DNA of 64,000 nucleotides, taken from the NCBI GenBank assembly GCA_964473255.1, contig CAYYOT010000019.1, forward strand, positions 4,956 to 68,955. Reading direction: 5' to 3'. The notes beneath the pieces were generated by a model that did no database searches, was not told the DNA's origin, and saw only the letters and a list, made by a program, of their open reading frames with translations. Positions 8,269 to 17,146 of the stretch are shown here, one piece after another. The position numbers were made by a program, and so were the translations under genes. The stretch comes from Kuafuiihalomonas sp964473255 (GTDB taxonomy: Bacteria; Myxococcota; Kuafuiibacteriia; Kuafuiibacteriales; Kuafuiibacteriaceae). Within the stretch, counting starts at the first letter, position 1. Every line of letters starts with the position of its first letter.

Positions 8269-11200
8269 ATGGATGATTCCGAGATGGGGGAGGCCAAGAC
8301 CGCTCCAGGCGCCGAGAAGCTGGCGCTGGGGCCTCGGAACGTTGAGCTGACTCGCCTCCGCGAGTGGTTCGAAGCCGAACAGGGGTCGGTCGTCCTGCTT
8401 CACGGCCGGCGGGGCGTCGGCAAGGTCCGGCTGGTCGACGAGCTCGTCGCGGACGTGACCGCCCGGTCGGGCACCGTCGTTTTGGAGGCCCGCGTGCCAG
8501 AGCTGGGCGGACGGTGCTTTCACCCCTTCGCGGAGATCGCGCACCGAGCGATGATGTGGGCCGAGCAGGCTGGACTCGCCGAAGCCGTCATCGACCCCGT
8601 CTACGCCGACCTCTCCCCGGTGCTCGACTACGCCGTCGCCGAAGACGCCGAGGACTCGCCGTCGCTCGACCAGAAGCTTCGTTTCTTCGAGGGCTTTCGC
8701 CAGCTGCTCCTCGCGGTCGGCCGCCGGGCCCGCGTTCTCGCCGTCGTTCACGAACTCGAGCGCGCCGACCCGGATACGCTCGAGCTCGCAAGCTACCTTT
8801 CAGAGGAGCTCTTCGGCGATCCCGCCCTCGACCCGGACAGCGCGCGCCCCGGACTCCTCATCCTCTCGTGCCGCGACGACGAGCAAACGCCACACTCGGT
8901 CCGCGATTTCGTCGAAGAGATGCAGGGTCGGCCTTCGGTCAAGAGCCTGCAGTTGACCGGCCTCGACCTCGAGGGACTACGCCGATACGTCCAATCTCCC
9001 CACGTTCTCGAGAAGCTTCTGAGCGCGTCGGAAGGCCTTCCCCAGGAGCTGGACGCCCTCATCGATTCGCTGCCCAGCAACGTGGAAGAGCTCTTCGAAC
9101 GGAAGATGGCGGCGATGGAAGGCCTCGAGCGAAGCCTTCTGTCCGCGCTGGCGGTATCCGGCCGTCCCGCCTCGGCGCGCGCTCTCTCCGAAGTCGTTCA
9201 GCAGCCGACGCGGACCGCGGCCCAGGCCTTGAACGGGCTGCGGGACCAGAAGGTCTTGGACCGCCGCATAACGAACGGCGAGTTCCACTTCAGCTTCCTG
9301 CGACGACGCGACCTCGAGGTGGCCGAGCGTTCGCTGGGCATCGACGAACGTCGGCGTCTGCACCACGGCTGGGCCTGCGCACTGAGCCAGGAGACCGACC
9401 AAGGCGGCGCCGCGCTCCTTGCCCACCATCAGCTCCGATCGGGAGAGCCGCAGCGAGGCGTACCGCTCGCCATCCAGGCAGCCGAGACCTATGCGGTCGG
9501 CGGGGCCTTTCACGCGGCGCTGGAGATGCTCGAAGAGGCGCTTCCCTTCGCCACGGGTGAGCTGCGGCTTTCGATCCTGAATCGCGTCACGGAGATCGCA
9601 CCGTTGGTCGGAAGCCCGAAGCGCGCCCTCCGGTACGTCGAAGCCTGGAAGGAGGCACTTCCCGAAGACCAGCAGGGGCGCGCGTTGCAGCGCGAAGCCG
9701 AGCTTCTCAACACCGTCGGAGAGTACGAAAAGGCCCTCGAGGTGCTGGAGGCGGCTCGTTCGCACACCGCGGAAGATGCGCTGGTGGAGTTGGCCAAGCT
9801 CGAGGCGACGGCTTCCGAGGCTTACTATCAGCACGGCCAGCGAGAAGAGGCCGAGCAGGCCGGCCGCGAGGGCCTGGAGCTGGTCGCAGCCGCCGAAGGA
9901 ACCGCGCCCGGTCGGATCAAGATCGAGCTGCTCAACATGTTGGGAAAGCTCGCGCTCGCCGAGGCTGACTACCACCGAGCGAATCAATTCTTCGAGGAGA
10001 CGCTCGACAGCGCGCGCGAGTACGCCCTGCCCGACCGAGAGGCCCGCGCCCTGATCAACCTCGCGCTCACGCAGATCCGCGAAGGCGATTTGGCTTCATC
10101 GGAAGAGCGCCTCGATTCGGCAATCCAGCGAGCGCGCTCCGCGGGAGACCTCGTCGGTCTGGCGTTCGGCTATCTCAATCTGGGAACGGTCTTGCATCAG
10201 CAAGGTCAGCTCGGGCGCGCGATCGAGTGCTATCGCGAATGCAAGTCTCTGTTCCGCCGTCTGGGAAACCGAACGCAGCTCGCCCGAACGCTCAGCAACT
10301 TCGGCAATCTCTATCTTCTCTGCGGCGACATCGAGCGCGGGAAGGCTCACGTCCGAGAAGCGATACGGCTGGCCCAACAGAGTGGAGTCGATCGCGTCGA
10401 GGCCATCTCGCAAATGGTCTTGGGCGCCATCGAGCTCGAAGAAGGTGAGCGTACGGACGGCGAGCGACGCATCCGCCAAGCGCTCCACCAGCTGCGTAAC
10501 GACCGAAGCGAACGGAGCTTGGAGGCTCTTCTCGAACTCGCCGACGCCTCCATCCGCTACGACGACTTGGAGCCCGCGCGGTCGCTCTTGGACGAGGTCC
10601 AGGCCGCGCTACCGCCGGAGGGGGCCGAGACCGCGCGCAGCCGCTGGGAGTTGGTTCGCGGTCAGCTGGATCTCGCCGAAGGGCTGGAAACGGCGGAGGA
10701 ACACTTTCGCCGAGCACGCGACGGTTTCGAGGCCCTCGGCCGCCAGCTCATGGTCCGGGATGCCGAGCTGGGGTTGGCCCGGGCAAAGATCCGGTCGGGC
10801 CAAAGATCGGCCGCTCGCCAGCACCTCGTGGCGGCCGAACACATTCAGGAAGCCATCGCCCGCAACCTGACCGAGGACGTACGCCGGTCGTTCGATGCCG
10901 CCCGTCCGCAGCGCGCGCTCGCGCAGATCGTCGCCGAACTCGATGGGCGCGCCTCCGAACGCGCGGTCGAGGTGGCCAGCAGCGAGGCGCCGCCCCCGCC
11001 AGCCGAAGCGGCCACGCGCAAGCCCGAGTGGAAGCGACGATACGGCTCCATCATCGGGAACTCACCGAGAATATTGAAGGTCTTCCACATCTTGGACCGG
11101 GTGGCGGAGAGCGACGGCACGGTCTTGATCTACGGCGAATCGGGAACGGGCAAGGAGCTCGTCGCCGAGGGAATCCATCGTAATTCACCCCGCGCCAAGG

Positions 11201-12252
11201 GTCCGTTCGTCAAGTTGAATTGCGCAGCTTTGGTGGAGACACTGCTGCTGTCCGAGCTCTTCGGCCACGAGCGCGGATCGTTCACCGGCGCGCACCAGCG
11301 AAAGATCGGACGTTTCGAGATGGCAGCAGGGGGCACGCTCTTTCTCGACGAGATCGGCGATATCTCGCCGAAGACCCAGGTTGCACTCCTGCGCGTCCTC
11401 CAAGAGCGTGAGTTCGAGCGGGTCGGAGGTGGAAAGCCCATCAAGGTCGACGCGAGGATCATCTTCGCCACCAACCGAAATTTGCCGCAGATGGTCCGGG
11501 ACGGCGCCTTCCGCGAGGACCTCTACTATCGGATCCGCGGCATTCAGGTCGACCTACCGCCTCTGCGCGAACGCCCCGAAGACATTGCCCCGCTAGCCCA
11601 ACACTTCCTCGCCCAATACGGCGCGGAGAGTGGAACGGTCGAAAAGCGCCTGTCCCCAGGCGCGGTCGAGCTGCTCGGGAGCTACCAGTGGCCGGGCAAC
11701 ATCCGGGAACTCGAAAACATCGTCCGGTCGGTGGCGCTCTTCGCCGAGGGCCACACGATCACCGAGCGAGACTTCGACGAGTACTCGGAGCTGTTCCAGG
11801 ACGGCCTCAAGCCCGTGACCGAAGGCATCCGGTCGGTTGCGGGCGACGACCCGTCCGCCTCGGCGACCCCGCCGGTTTCCGCCGGTCCGTCCCACGAGCC
11901 CACCGAAGACATTCGCCGGGAAGGCGCAGGCTTCGCGGATGGTTCGCACCGGCACGAGGGGCAGGTCGGTGATTTCATGGTGAATGGTGGGTCGATCCCT
12001 GGCGAAGAAAGCCTTAGCGGTTCCACGCAGGCCGTCGAGAGCGAGGTTCTTTCCCAGATCTTCAACCTGGGTGTTCCCCTGCCGGAGCTGAAAAAGATGA
12101 TTCAGCTCCAAGCGATCACTCGCGCTTTGCGGATGACCGGGGGTAATATCACGAAGGCGGCCGAGGTGCTGGGGATGAGGCGTCCGCGTCTCTCGCAGAT
12201 CATCAACGCCGACGACGACTTGAAAGCGCTATGCCAGGGAGCAAGCAAATGA
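8269..12252 (+). CDS. Sigma-54-dependent activator with AAA-like/TPR sensor region
   Basis: A 1327-residue transcription activator built from two ATPase modules. Residues 1-350 resemble the ATPase of MalT/LAL-type regulators, but the P-loop reads GRRGVGKVR (46-54), lacking the Ser/Thr after Gly-Lys. TPR repeats cover about 400-880. A sigma-54 AAA+ domain follows, with Walker A GESGTGKE (956-963) and GSFTGA (1003-1008), the loop that contacts sigma-54 RNA polymerase. The C-terminus is a Fis-type helix-turn-helix (NITKAAEVLGMRRPRLSQII). It lacks a receiver domain, so the TPR/ATPase half probably senses a ligand or partner protein. Its stop overlaps the next ATG by four bases (ATGA), so a surface lipoprotein is co-translated. 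Targets unknown. Confidence 0.9.
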   Translation: MDDSEMGEAKTAPGAEKLALGPRNVELTRLREWFEAEQGSVVLLHGRRGVGKVRLVDELVADVTARSGTVVLEARVPELGGRCFHPFAEIAHRAMMWAEQAGLAEAVIDPVYADLSPVLDYAVAEDAEDSPSLDQKLRFFEGFRQLLLAVGRRARVLAVVHELERADPDTLELASYLSEELFGDPALDPDSARPGLLILSCRDDEQTPHSVRDFVEEMQGRPSVKSLQLTGLDLEGLRRYVQSPHVLEKLLSASEGLPQELDALIDSLPSNVEELFERKMAAMEGLERSLLSALAVSGRPASARALSEVVQQPTRTAAQALNGLRDQKVLDRRITNGEFHFSFLRRRDLEVAERSLGIDERRRLHHGWACALSQETDQGGAALLAHHQLRSGEPQRGVPLAIQAAETYAVGGAFHAALEMLEEALPFATGELRLSILNRVTEIAPLVGSPKRALRYVEAWKEALPEDQQGRALQREAELLNTVGEYEKALEVLEAARSHTAEDALVELAKLEATASEAYYQHGQREEAEQAGREGLELVAAAEGTAPGRIKIELLNMLGKLALAEADYHRANQFFEETLDSAREYALPDREARALINLALTQIREGDLASSEERLDSAIQRARSAGDLVGLAFGYLNLGTVLHQQGQLGRAIECYRECKSLFRRLGNRTQLARTLSNFGNLYLLCGDIERGKAHVREAIRLAQQSGVDRVEAISQMVLGAIELEEGERTDGERRIRQALHQLRNDRSERSLEALLELADASIRYDDLEPARSLLDEVQAALPPEGAETARSRWELVRGQLDLAEGLETAEEHFRRARDGFEALGRQLMVRDAELGLARAKIRSGQRSAARQHLVAAEHIQEAIARNLTEDVRRSFDAARPQRALAQIVAELDGRASERAVEVASSEAPPPPAEAATRKPEWKRRYGSIIGNSPRILKVFHILDRVAESDGTVLIYGESGTGKELVAEGIHRNSPRAKGPFVKLNCAALVETLLLSELFGHERGSFTGAHQRKIGRFEMAAGGTLFLDEIGDISPKTQVALLRVLQEREFERVGGGKPIKVDARIIFATNRNLPQMVRDGAFREDLYYRIRGIQVDLPPLRERPEDIAPLAQHFLAQYGAESGTVEKRLSPGAVELLGSYQWPGNIRELENIVRSVALFAEGHTITERDFDEYSELFQDGLKPVTEGIRSVAGDDPSASATPPVSAGPSHEPTEDIRREGAGFADGSHRHEGQVGDFMVNGGSIPGEESLSGSTQAVESEVLSQIFNLGVPLPELKKMIQLQAITRALRMTGGNITKAAEVLGMRRPRLSQIINADDDLKALCQGASK

Positions 12253-13331
12253 AGCGAGCGTGGATCCTCAGCGGTACGCTGACGCTCGCCGCATGCGGCG
12301 AGGCGGCCGACTTCGAGCCGATCGACGCGGAGCTCGAAGCACCCGCACTTCGGCAAGCGCGCGTGACCGTGACCCCGGCCGTCGACTTGGGAAGCTCCCA
12401 GTCGTTGGCCGGAGAGCACTTCATCGTCGAGCAGCTCGTCGTCAACCTGTCCGACGTTCGCATCTTGGGTGAAGATCCCTCGGTTCCCGCCGGCGGATTC
12501 AGCATTTTGGCCGAGCCGACGTTGGTCTATGCCGAAGGCGAAGGCGACGTTGGAATCGAGCTTCCGTTCCCGCCCGAGTTCCTGGAGCAGGAGGGGTTGG
12601 CGGTCTACCTCCGCGCCGAGCCCAGCAGCGAGCTCGACGAAGCCGCGATCATGGTGGTGGGACGATGGGTCGACAGCGTGGACGCGGCGGCCCTGACCGG
12701 CTCGGTCGATCCGGACGGTGAACCCGTTCTTCCCGGGAGCTCCGGCGTGGTCGACCCCGATGGCGAGCCCGTCGAGCCAGACCCCACCGAAGGCGTCGTC
12801 GATCCTGACGGCGAGCCCGTGCAGCCCGAGCCCGAAACCGGCGTCGTCGATCCCGACGGCGAGCCGGTCCGACCCCGAGACGGGGTCGTCGACCCCGACG
12901 GTGAGCCGGTCAAGCCCGATCCCGAGACCGGCGTGGTCGACCCCGACGGCGAGCCGGTCGAGTGCCTCGAGTTCGACTGCGGACAGCGCGCGCAAGCGCT
13001 TCGCGCGGGGCGGCGGGTGGTGTTGCGAGAGATGGGCGCGATCGAGGTCGTGGTGACGCTCGGACGCAGCTCGCGCTTCAACCTGGTCTTCGGGGTCCCC
13101 GTGACCCGCTGGATCGATGACAAAGCCCCGGTGCCCGAGGGGGAGACCAGTGCTTCGGGTCCGAACGCGGACAGCATGGAGCCCGTGGTTCTCACTTCCA
13201 GCGAGCGGGACACGCTTCCCCACGACCCCGAGGTCGGCTCTGACCTGACCGAACAACGGGACGGCGAGGGCTACTACTTGGTCGACGGCCTTCCGGTCGA
13301 AGACGCCATCACCCGCGGTCCCGGCCTCTGA
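12249..13331 (+). CDS. Lipoprotein with VDPDGEPV repeats
   Basis: A 360-residue predicted lipoprotein of unknown function. The ATG at 12249 starts a short signal peptide ending in the lipobox LAAC (lipidated Cys16). This start overlaps the stop of the sigma-54 activator and is preferred to an in-frame upstream one. Residues about 153-237 hold six copies of the octapeptide VDPDGEPV separated by short Pro/Glu/Thr spacers, an acidic, probably extended segment. The C-terminal third (residues about 238-360) has a Cys pair (ECLEFDC) and beta-type sequence. The first 150 residues also look beta-rich. I recognise no enzyme motif; a surface or calcium-linked structural role is a guess from the Asp-rich repeats. 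Confidence 0.8.
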   Translation: MKRAWILSGTLTLAACGEAADFEPIDAELEAPALRQARVTVTPAVDLGSSQSLAGEHFIVEQLVVNLSDVRILGEDPSVPAGGFSILAEPTLVYAEGEGDVGIELPFPPEFLEQEGLAVYLRAEPSSELDEAAIMVVGRWVDSVDAAALTGSVDPDGEPVLPGSSGVVDPDGEPVEPDPTEGVVDPDGEPVQPEPETGVVDPDGEPVRPRDGVVDPDGEPVKPDPETGVVDPDGEPVECLEFDCGQRAQALRAGRRVVLREMGAIEVVVTLGRSSRFNLVFGVPVTRWIDDKAPVPEGETSASGPNADSMEPVVLTSSERDTLPHDPEVGSDLTEQRDGEGYYLVDGLPVEDAITRGPGL

Positions 13332-13655
13332 GCCGCAGGCGATTCTCCAGCTTCGGTCGTTCGCCGCCGGCCAGTGGAATCGAGAGTTTTCTCCGAAGTC
13401 CCCGCGCGCGTATCCCTGCGCTCCACATCCGTGACTCACTTTCCGTAGGCGCGCCCAACGCCTCGACCTTACACGGTCAGGTCCGCCGAGGTTCCGTTCG
13501 CTAGAGCCGGCGAGTCCTGTTTGCGCTCCAGGCTCGACCGCCCGGCGTCGCGACCGAGCGTCTGGCCGAAGAACGGGATGCCTCACGCGTGATGGCGGAG
13601 AATAGGCGAAGGGCCCGAACGCGAACTCCGCGGGAGGGCCCGGCGTCAACCGCCG
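13332..13655. other. Intergenic stretch, no gene seen
   Basis: Between the stop of the repeat lipoprotein gene and the repeat block that starts at 13656. No open frame here has a convincing start or coding pattern, and I see no RNA gene. Confidence 0.6.
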
Positions 13656-13695
13656 CCTTGCGGCCTTGCGGCCTTGCGGCCTTGCGGCCGTGCGG
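13656..13695. repeat. 8-bp tandem repeat (CCTTGCGG), five copies
   Basis: Four exact copies of CCTTGCGG in a row plus a fifth with one change (CCGTGCGG). It lies directly before, and slightly inside, the larger 84-bp duplication. Confidence 0.92.
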
Positions 13696-13858
13696 CTTGC
13701 GCGATTCCTGGCGCCAGCTCGGAGCCTAGGCTTCAGCGCGCGGGCCGCTGGCTCGTGCAAGCGGTCAGCGGGCTTGCGGCTTGCTCAATTCCTCGCGCCA
13801 GCTCGGAGCCTAGGCTTCAGCGCGCGGGCCGCTGGCTCGTGCATGCGATGAGCGGGCT
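13691..13858. repeat. 84-bp tandem duplication
   Basis: Two adjacent copies, 13691-13774 and 13775-13858. The first 69 bases of the copies differ at only three positions; the tails are less alike but share AGCGGGCT. Short frames run through both copies without a plausible gene start, so it is read as non-coding. Confidence 0.9.
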
Positions 13859-13887
13859 CTTCCAGATTCGAATGGAGAGGGAGGAAG

Positions 13888-13918
13888 GGCCCGGCCGGCT
13901 AGATGGGCCGGCCGGGCC
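13888..13918 (-). terminator. GC-rich hairpin after the Cys-rich lipoprotein gene
   Basis: Perfect 12-base arms (GGCCCGGCCGGC at 13888-13899 and its complement at 13907-13918) enclose a 7-base loop. It begins 28 bases past the stop of the minus-strand gene ending at 13946. There is no clear U tract on the minus-strand transcript, only a pyrimidine-rich run, so intrinsic termination is plausible but unproven. Confidence 0.5.
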
Positions 13919-13945
13919 GCAAGAAGAGGTTTCAGAGGTCGACGG

Positions 13946-15535
13946 TCACGGCGTGCTGCAAGCGCCTTCGCCCTCGGTGAACCCAGACGTGGCGAGCGAA
14001 CCGCACACGGAGCCGGCGCCGTTGACCGTCTCGCAGTAGGCGTCGGCGGTCGCCGAGTTCGTGTCGCACAGCGGAATGCACAGACCCGGGTTGGGCGCGT
14101 TCTGCGGGAAGCAGGACGAGCCGGTCGGGCACTGGAGCCAATCGAAGCGCTGCGTGCCAGCGGGGTTGCAGTCGTCGCCCGTCGAGGTGACGGCACCGTT
14201 GTCATCGAACTCTGCGGGAGCCAGCGACGGCGTCTCGACATCGTAGCACATGTTCAGATTGAGGTCCTCGGGGTCGGCGTTCGCGAACGTGATGAGACCG
14301 AGGTTGGTGCACGTCGTTCCGGCAGCGCAGTCGTTCTCGAGCGGGTTGCACTCCGAGCGGCAGATGCCGTTCTGGCCCGGGTTCGCCGGGTCCGGAATGC
14401 ACTCGATGCCGACGCCGCCGTTATCGGTGCCCTGACACGGGATCGTGAGGGTGCAGAGTTCGAGGCACGCGCCCCGGCGGTTCTCGTTCGGGATTCCAAA
14501 ACACCCGACGTTCGGTCCACGCTCGGCGCAGCTCGTCGAAATCGTGACGTCGGCGTTGGGGTTCGGAGACTCCTGACCACACTGGTCACCGAGCTCTTTG
14601 ACCTCCGCTCCGCAGAATCCGAACGTCGGGCCGAAGTTGAGCGTGCAGCTGTCGTAGTTGGGGTCGCCGTTGGCATCACAGTCGGTGTCGTCGCTGCAGT
14701 ACTGCACGCAGGCACCCTCCTGTCCGTGCAGGTCACCGAAGAACGTCACGCCGCACGCGAAGCCTTCGCCGCAGCCGACCATCTCGCCGGGGATCTGAAC
14801 GTCGAGCGGAGTGTCGGGGATACCGTCCGGGTTGTCCTCGGGAAGCAGATCCAGGCTGACCACCGAGTTTTCGAGCTTGCTCAAGCTGCAGAACTCTTCC
14901 GGTCCGGCCACGCTGTCCACGCACATGCCCACCGGCTCCTGGACGATGGCGCCGTTGGCGTCGGCGATGATCCAGCGAGCGAACGAGCAGGAACGACCGG
15001 TGCCGCAGTCGGCGTCCTCGATGCAGGGTCGGACACACGACGACAGAGAATCGACGGGGGCTTCCAGCTCGGTGAGACCCCGCGAGCGCGAGAACGCGTC
15101 CCAGGGCACGCAGATCAGGCCTGGGTCGCAGTCATCCTGGACGTGCTCGTCGGGCGCGTTCGTCTCGTCGGTCGAGGCGGTGCATCCACAGCCTTCCTCG
15201 CCGATCGGGCAGGTCGGAGGACCCGCGTCCGGCTGGCTCACCTGCGCATCGGGCAGGCCGGCGGCGTCGGGCAGACCGGTCTGTGCATCCGGCTGGCCGG
15301 TTCGAGCGTCGGGCTGGCCGGTCTGCGCGTCGGGCTGATTCTGACCGGCGTCGGGTAACCCGGTTCGTGCGTCGGGCTGCCCGGTACGAGCGTCCGGCAG
15401 GTCGATGACGGCGTCGATCCCGGCGGCCGCGTCAGGCTGTCCGCCACTGCCGTTGCCATCGTCGATGTCGCCACAGGCTGAAAGAGCGAGGGCGCCTGCG
15501 AAACAGACGGCCCAGATCGGATGGTTGCGTATCAT
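13946..15535 (-). CDS. Cys-rich surface lipoprotein with QPDA/LPDA linker
   Basis: A 529-residue predicted lipoprotein. The signal peptide MIRNHPIWAVCFAGALALSAC ends in lipobox LSAC (Cys21). Residues about 33-112 are a low-complexity linker of QPDA, LPDA and DARTG units, of the kind that displays proteins away from the membrane in myxobacteria. The rest (about 115-529) is rich in regularly spaced cysteines with CGxG, CxxxC and CIPxC patterns, suggesting many disulfides and an extracytoplasmic location. No catalytic motif is visible. The gene stands alone on its strand with a comparatively AT-rich upstream region, an AAGGA about ten bases before the ATG, and a hairpin after the stop. Confidence 0.85.
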   Translation of the reverse strand: MIRNHPIWAVCFAGALALSACGDIDDGNGSGGQPDAAAGIDAVIDLPDARTGQPDARTGLPDAGQNQPDAQTGQPDARTGQPDAQTGLPDAAGLPDAQVSQPDAGPPTCPIGEEGCGCTASTDETNAPDEHVQDDCDPGLICVPWDAFSRSRGLTELEAPVDSLSSCVRPCIEDADCGTGRSCSFARWIIADANGAIVQEPVGMCVDSVAGPEEFCSLSKLENSVVSLDLLPEDNPDGIPDTPLDVQIPGEMVGCGEGFACGVTFFGDLHGQEGACVQYCSDDTDCDANGDPNYDSCTLNFGPTFGFCGAEVKELGDQCGQESPNPNADVTISTSCAERGPNVGCFGIPNENRRGACLELCTLTIPCQGTDNGGVGIECIPDPANPGQNGICRSECNPLENDCAAGTTCTNLGLITFANADPEDLNLNMCYDVETPSLAPAEFDDNGAVTSTGDDCNPAGTQRFDWLQCPTGSSCFPQNAPNPGLCIPLCDTNSATADAYCETVNGAGSVCGSLATSGFTEGEGACSTP

Positions 15536-15746
15536 TTATGTCGTGTCCTTATTCCGTCTTCATCTGTGTTCGGAAACGATTTTTGATCCCCAACCCAGAA
15601 GCCTAATCTCGGCGTCGTAAGGGATGGAATGCCCCAAGTCAACGACGCTGCCCCGAACCCAGGTCGACCCCCTTACCAGCTCCGACGCCGGTCTGGTCGA
15701 CCAAAGTCGCTTGCGCGGCGACCGTCGACCGCGCTTTCGATCCGCC

Positions 15747-16097
15747 ATGCTCCTGAAGAGTTGGCTTGCGGTGGCCGCCCTGCTCGGCGGGCTCGGCGTC
15801 GCGGCCGGAGCCTTCGGGGCTCACGGCCTGCGTTCGCGTCTCGAACCGAGAGACCTCGAGATCTTCGAGACCGCGGTTCGGTATCAGCTTATCCATGCCC
15901 TCGCGGTGGGCCTGGCGGCCGTCGTCGGCGCCCCCCGTGCCGCGTGGTTGTTCACGGTCGGCACGATCGTTTTTTCGGGGAGCCTGTACGTCCTGGTCCT
16001 GACCGGGCCCCGATGGATGGGAGCGATCACGCCTATCGGAGGCCTCGCCCTGATCGGCGGCTGGTTGGCTCTCGGTGTGTGGGCGCTCCGCAGCTGA
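15747..16097 (+). CDS. DUF423 family membrane protein
   Basis: A 116-residue, four-helix inner-membrane protein of the DUF423 family, whose biochemical role is unknown. The family signature GAFGAHGL is present near residue 25, followed by YQLIHALAVG and further hydrophobic helices. The ATG at 15747 gives the usual family length; an earlier in-frame ATG would add an unrelated polar tail. It is convergent with the SGNH-like lipoprotein gene, only five bases away. Confidence 0.9.
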   Translation: MLLKSWLAVAALLGGLGVAAGAFGAHGLRSRLEPRDLEIFETAVRYQLIHALAVGLAAVVGAPRAAWLFTVGTIVFSGSLYVLVLTGPRWMGAITPIGGLALIGGWLALGVWALRS

Positions 16098-16102
16098 CGT
16101 CG

Positions 16103-17104
16103 TTACGACGCTGCCCCGGCGGCGGGGAGAAACCGAACGAGTTCCGGACCCACGCAGCCGGCGAAATGGCGTGCTCCGGCCCTCGTGAAGTGGATACCGT
16201 CGTCGAGCCGAAGCCGCTGACCAGCGTCGGGTCCTTCGGGCACGAAGCGGTACATCCGACCGGCAGGGCCGTAAAAGCAATCGGTGACCACGACCTCTTC
16301 GAGAACGTCCGACCGGCCCACGACCACGTCGGACTGGACCGCACGGATCAACTCCAGTTTGCCCTCCAATCGTCGGTGCTCCATGGCCGGGAGCCGAAGC
16401 CAGGCGAACCGCCGGTCGCGCGCCGCCATCGCGTCGAGAAAGCGGTTGAGGCGCTCCTGGTAGGCGGATGGCCAGGCGTCGGACCGCCAGTGGACCCAGC
16501 GGCCCTCCGTCTTGGGCCGGAGGTCCTGCCCGTCGTTGCCGCCGATGATCACGACGACCAGATCGGGGTCGTGGAGTTTCACGAGGCGCTTTCCCTCCTC
16601 GAACCAGTCGAAGAAGTCGGGACGCGCAAGCCCCGAGGAGCTCTTGCCTCGTCGTCGGATCACCACGTTGGACTCGGTTTTCAGCCAACGACCGAGCTCT
16701 CGACCGAAATCGGTCGCCGCCATGCTGTCGCCGATGATCAGCACGTGAACCGGGCCATCCTGGCCCGACCAGGGGGTCGCTGGCTCGTCCGGCGCGAGCG
16801 GCGCTGGCGCGACGGAAACCGGAGCCGCCGGGACCTCTTCGTGGGTCGCCGGGAGCCTCGGCCCGTCCGGCCGGACTCCTGCAGCCGCCAAGACCGATTC
16901 GGGCTCGGGCGACGTGCCCACGCGGATGAGCGCTCCGGTCTCGGCCGCCTCGGTCGAGAGCTCAGCCGTCCGGACCGAGGTCGGGGCCTCGGCTGCCGTC
17001 GGCGGAGCGGCTTCGGGCTCGGAGATCGATTCCGACCCAGCCGGCGCCAACCCCGCCCGGCACCCGATGAGCACCATCCCAGTCAGTCCAAGGATGCGGA
17101 GCAT
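16103..17104 (-). CDS. SGNH/GDSL-like hydrolase lipoprotein (DUF459-like)
   Basis: A 333-residue predicted lipoprotein. The ATG at 17104 starts a signal peptide with lipobox LIGC (Cys15). A Pro/Ala/Glu-rich spacer to about residue 115 leads to an SGNH-type domain: block I IIGDSMA with the candidate nucleophile Ser, block III IIGGNDGQ, and block V DGIHFTRAG with Asp and His. This is the pattern of the DUF459 subgroup, often placed beside cell-wall acyl-modification systems. Its substrate is unknown; a periplasmic ester hydrolase or acyltransferase role is inferred. It diverges from mtgA, a peptidoglycan enzyme. Confidence 0.78.
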   Translation of the reverse strand: MLRILGLTGMVLIGCRAGLAPAGSESISEPEAAPPTAAEAPTSVRTAELSTEAAETGALIRVGTSPEPESVLAAAGVRPDGPRLPATHEEVPAAPVSVAPAPLAPDEPATPWSGQDGPVHVLIIGDSMAATDFGRELGRWLKTESNVVIRRRGKSSSGLARPDFFDWFEEGKRLVKLHDPDLVVVIIGGNDGQDLRPKTEGRWVHWRSDAWPSAYQERLNRFLDAMAARDRRFAWLRLPAMEHRRLEGKLELIRAVQSDVVVGRSDVLEEVVVTDCFYGPAGRMYRFVPEGPDAGQRLRLDDGIHFTRAGARHFAGCVGPELVRFLPAAGAAS

Positions 17105-17146
17105 CGTGGTTCGAGTTAGGCCCAAACGAGGGGGCGCAGCCAAGAA

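Noticed and set aside
8254..8269. Sigma-54-type promoter (TGGCAC-N5-TTGTA) before the sigma-54 activator
   Set aside because: The -12 element lacks the required GC and the site runs into the start codon at 8269, so it cannot be a normal promoter for this gene.
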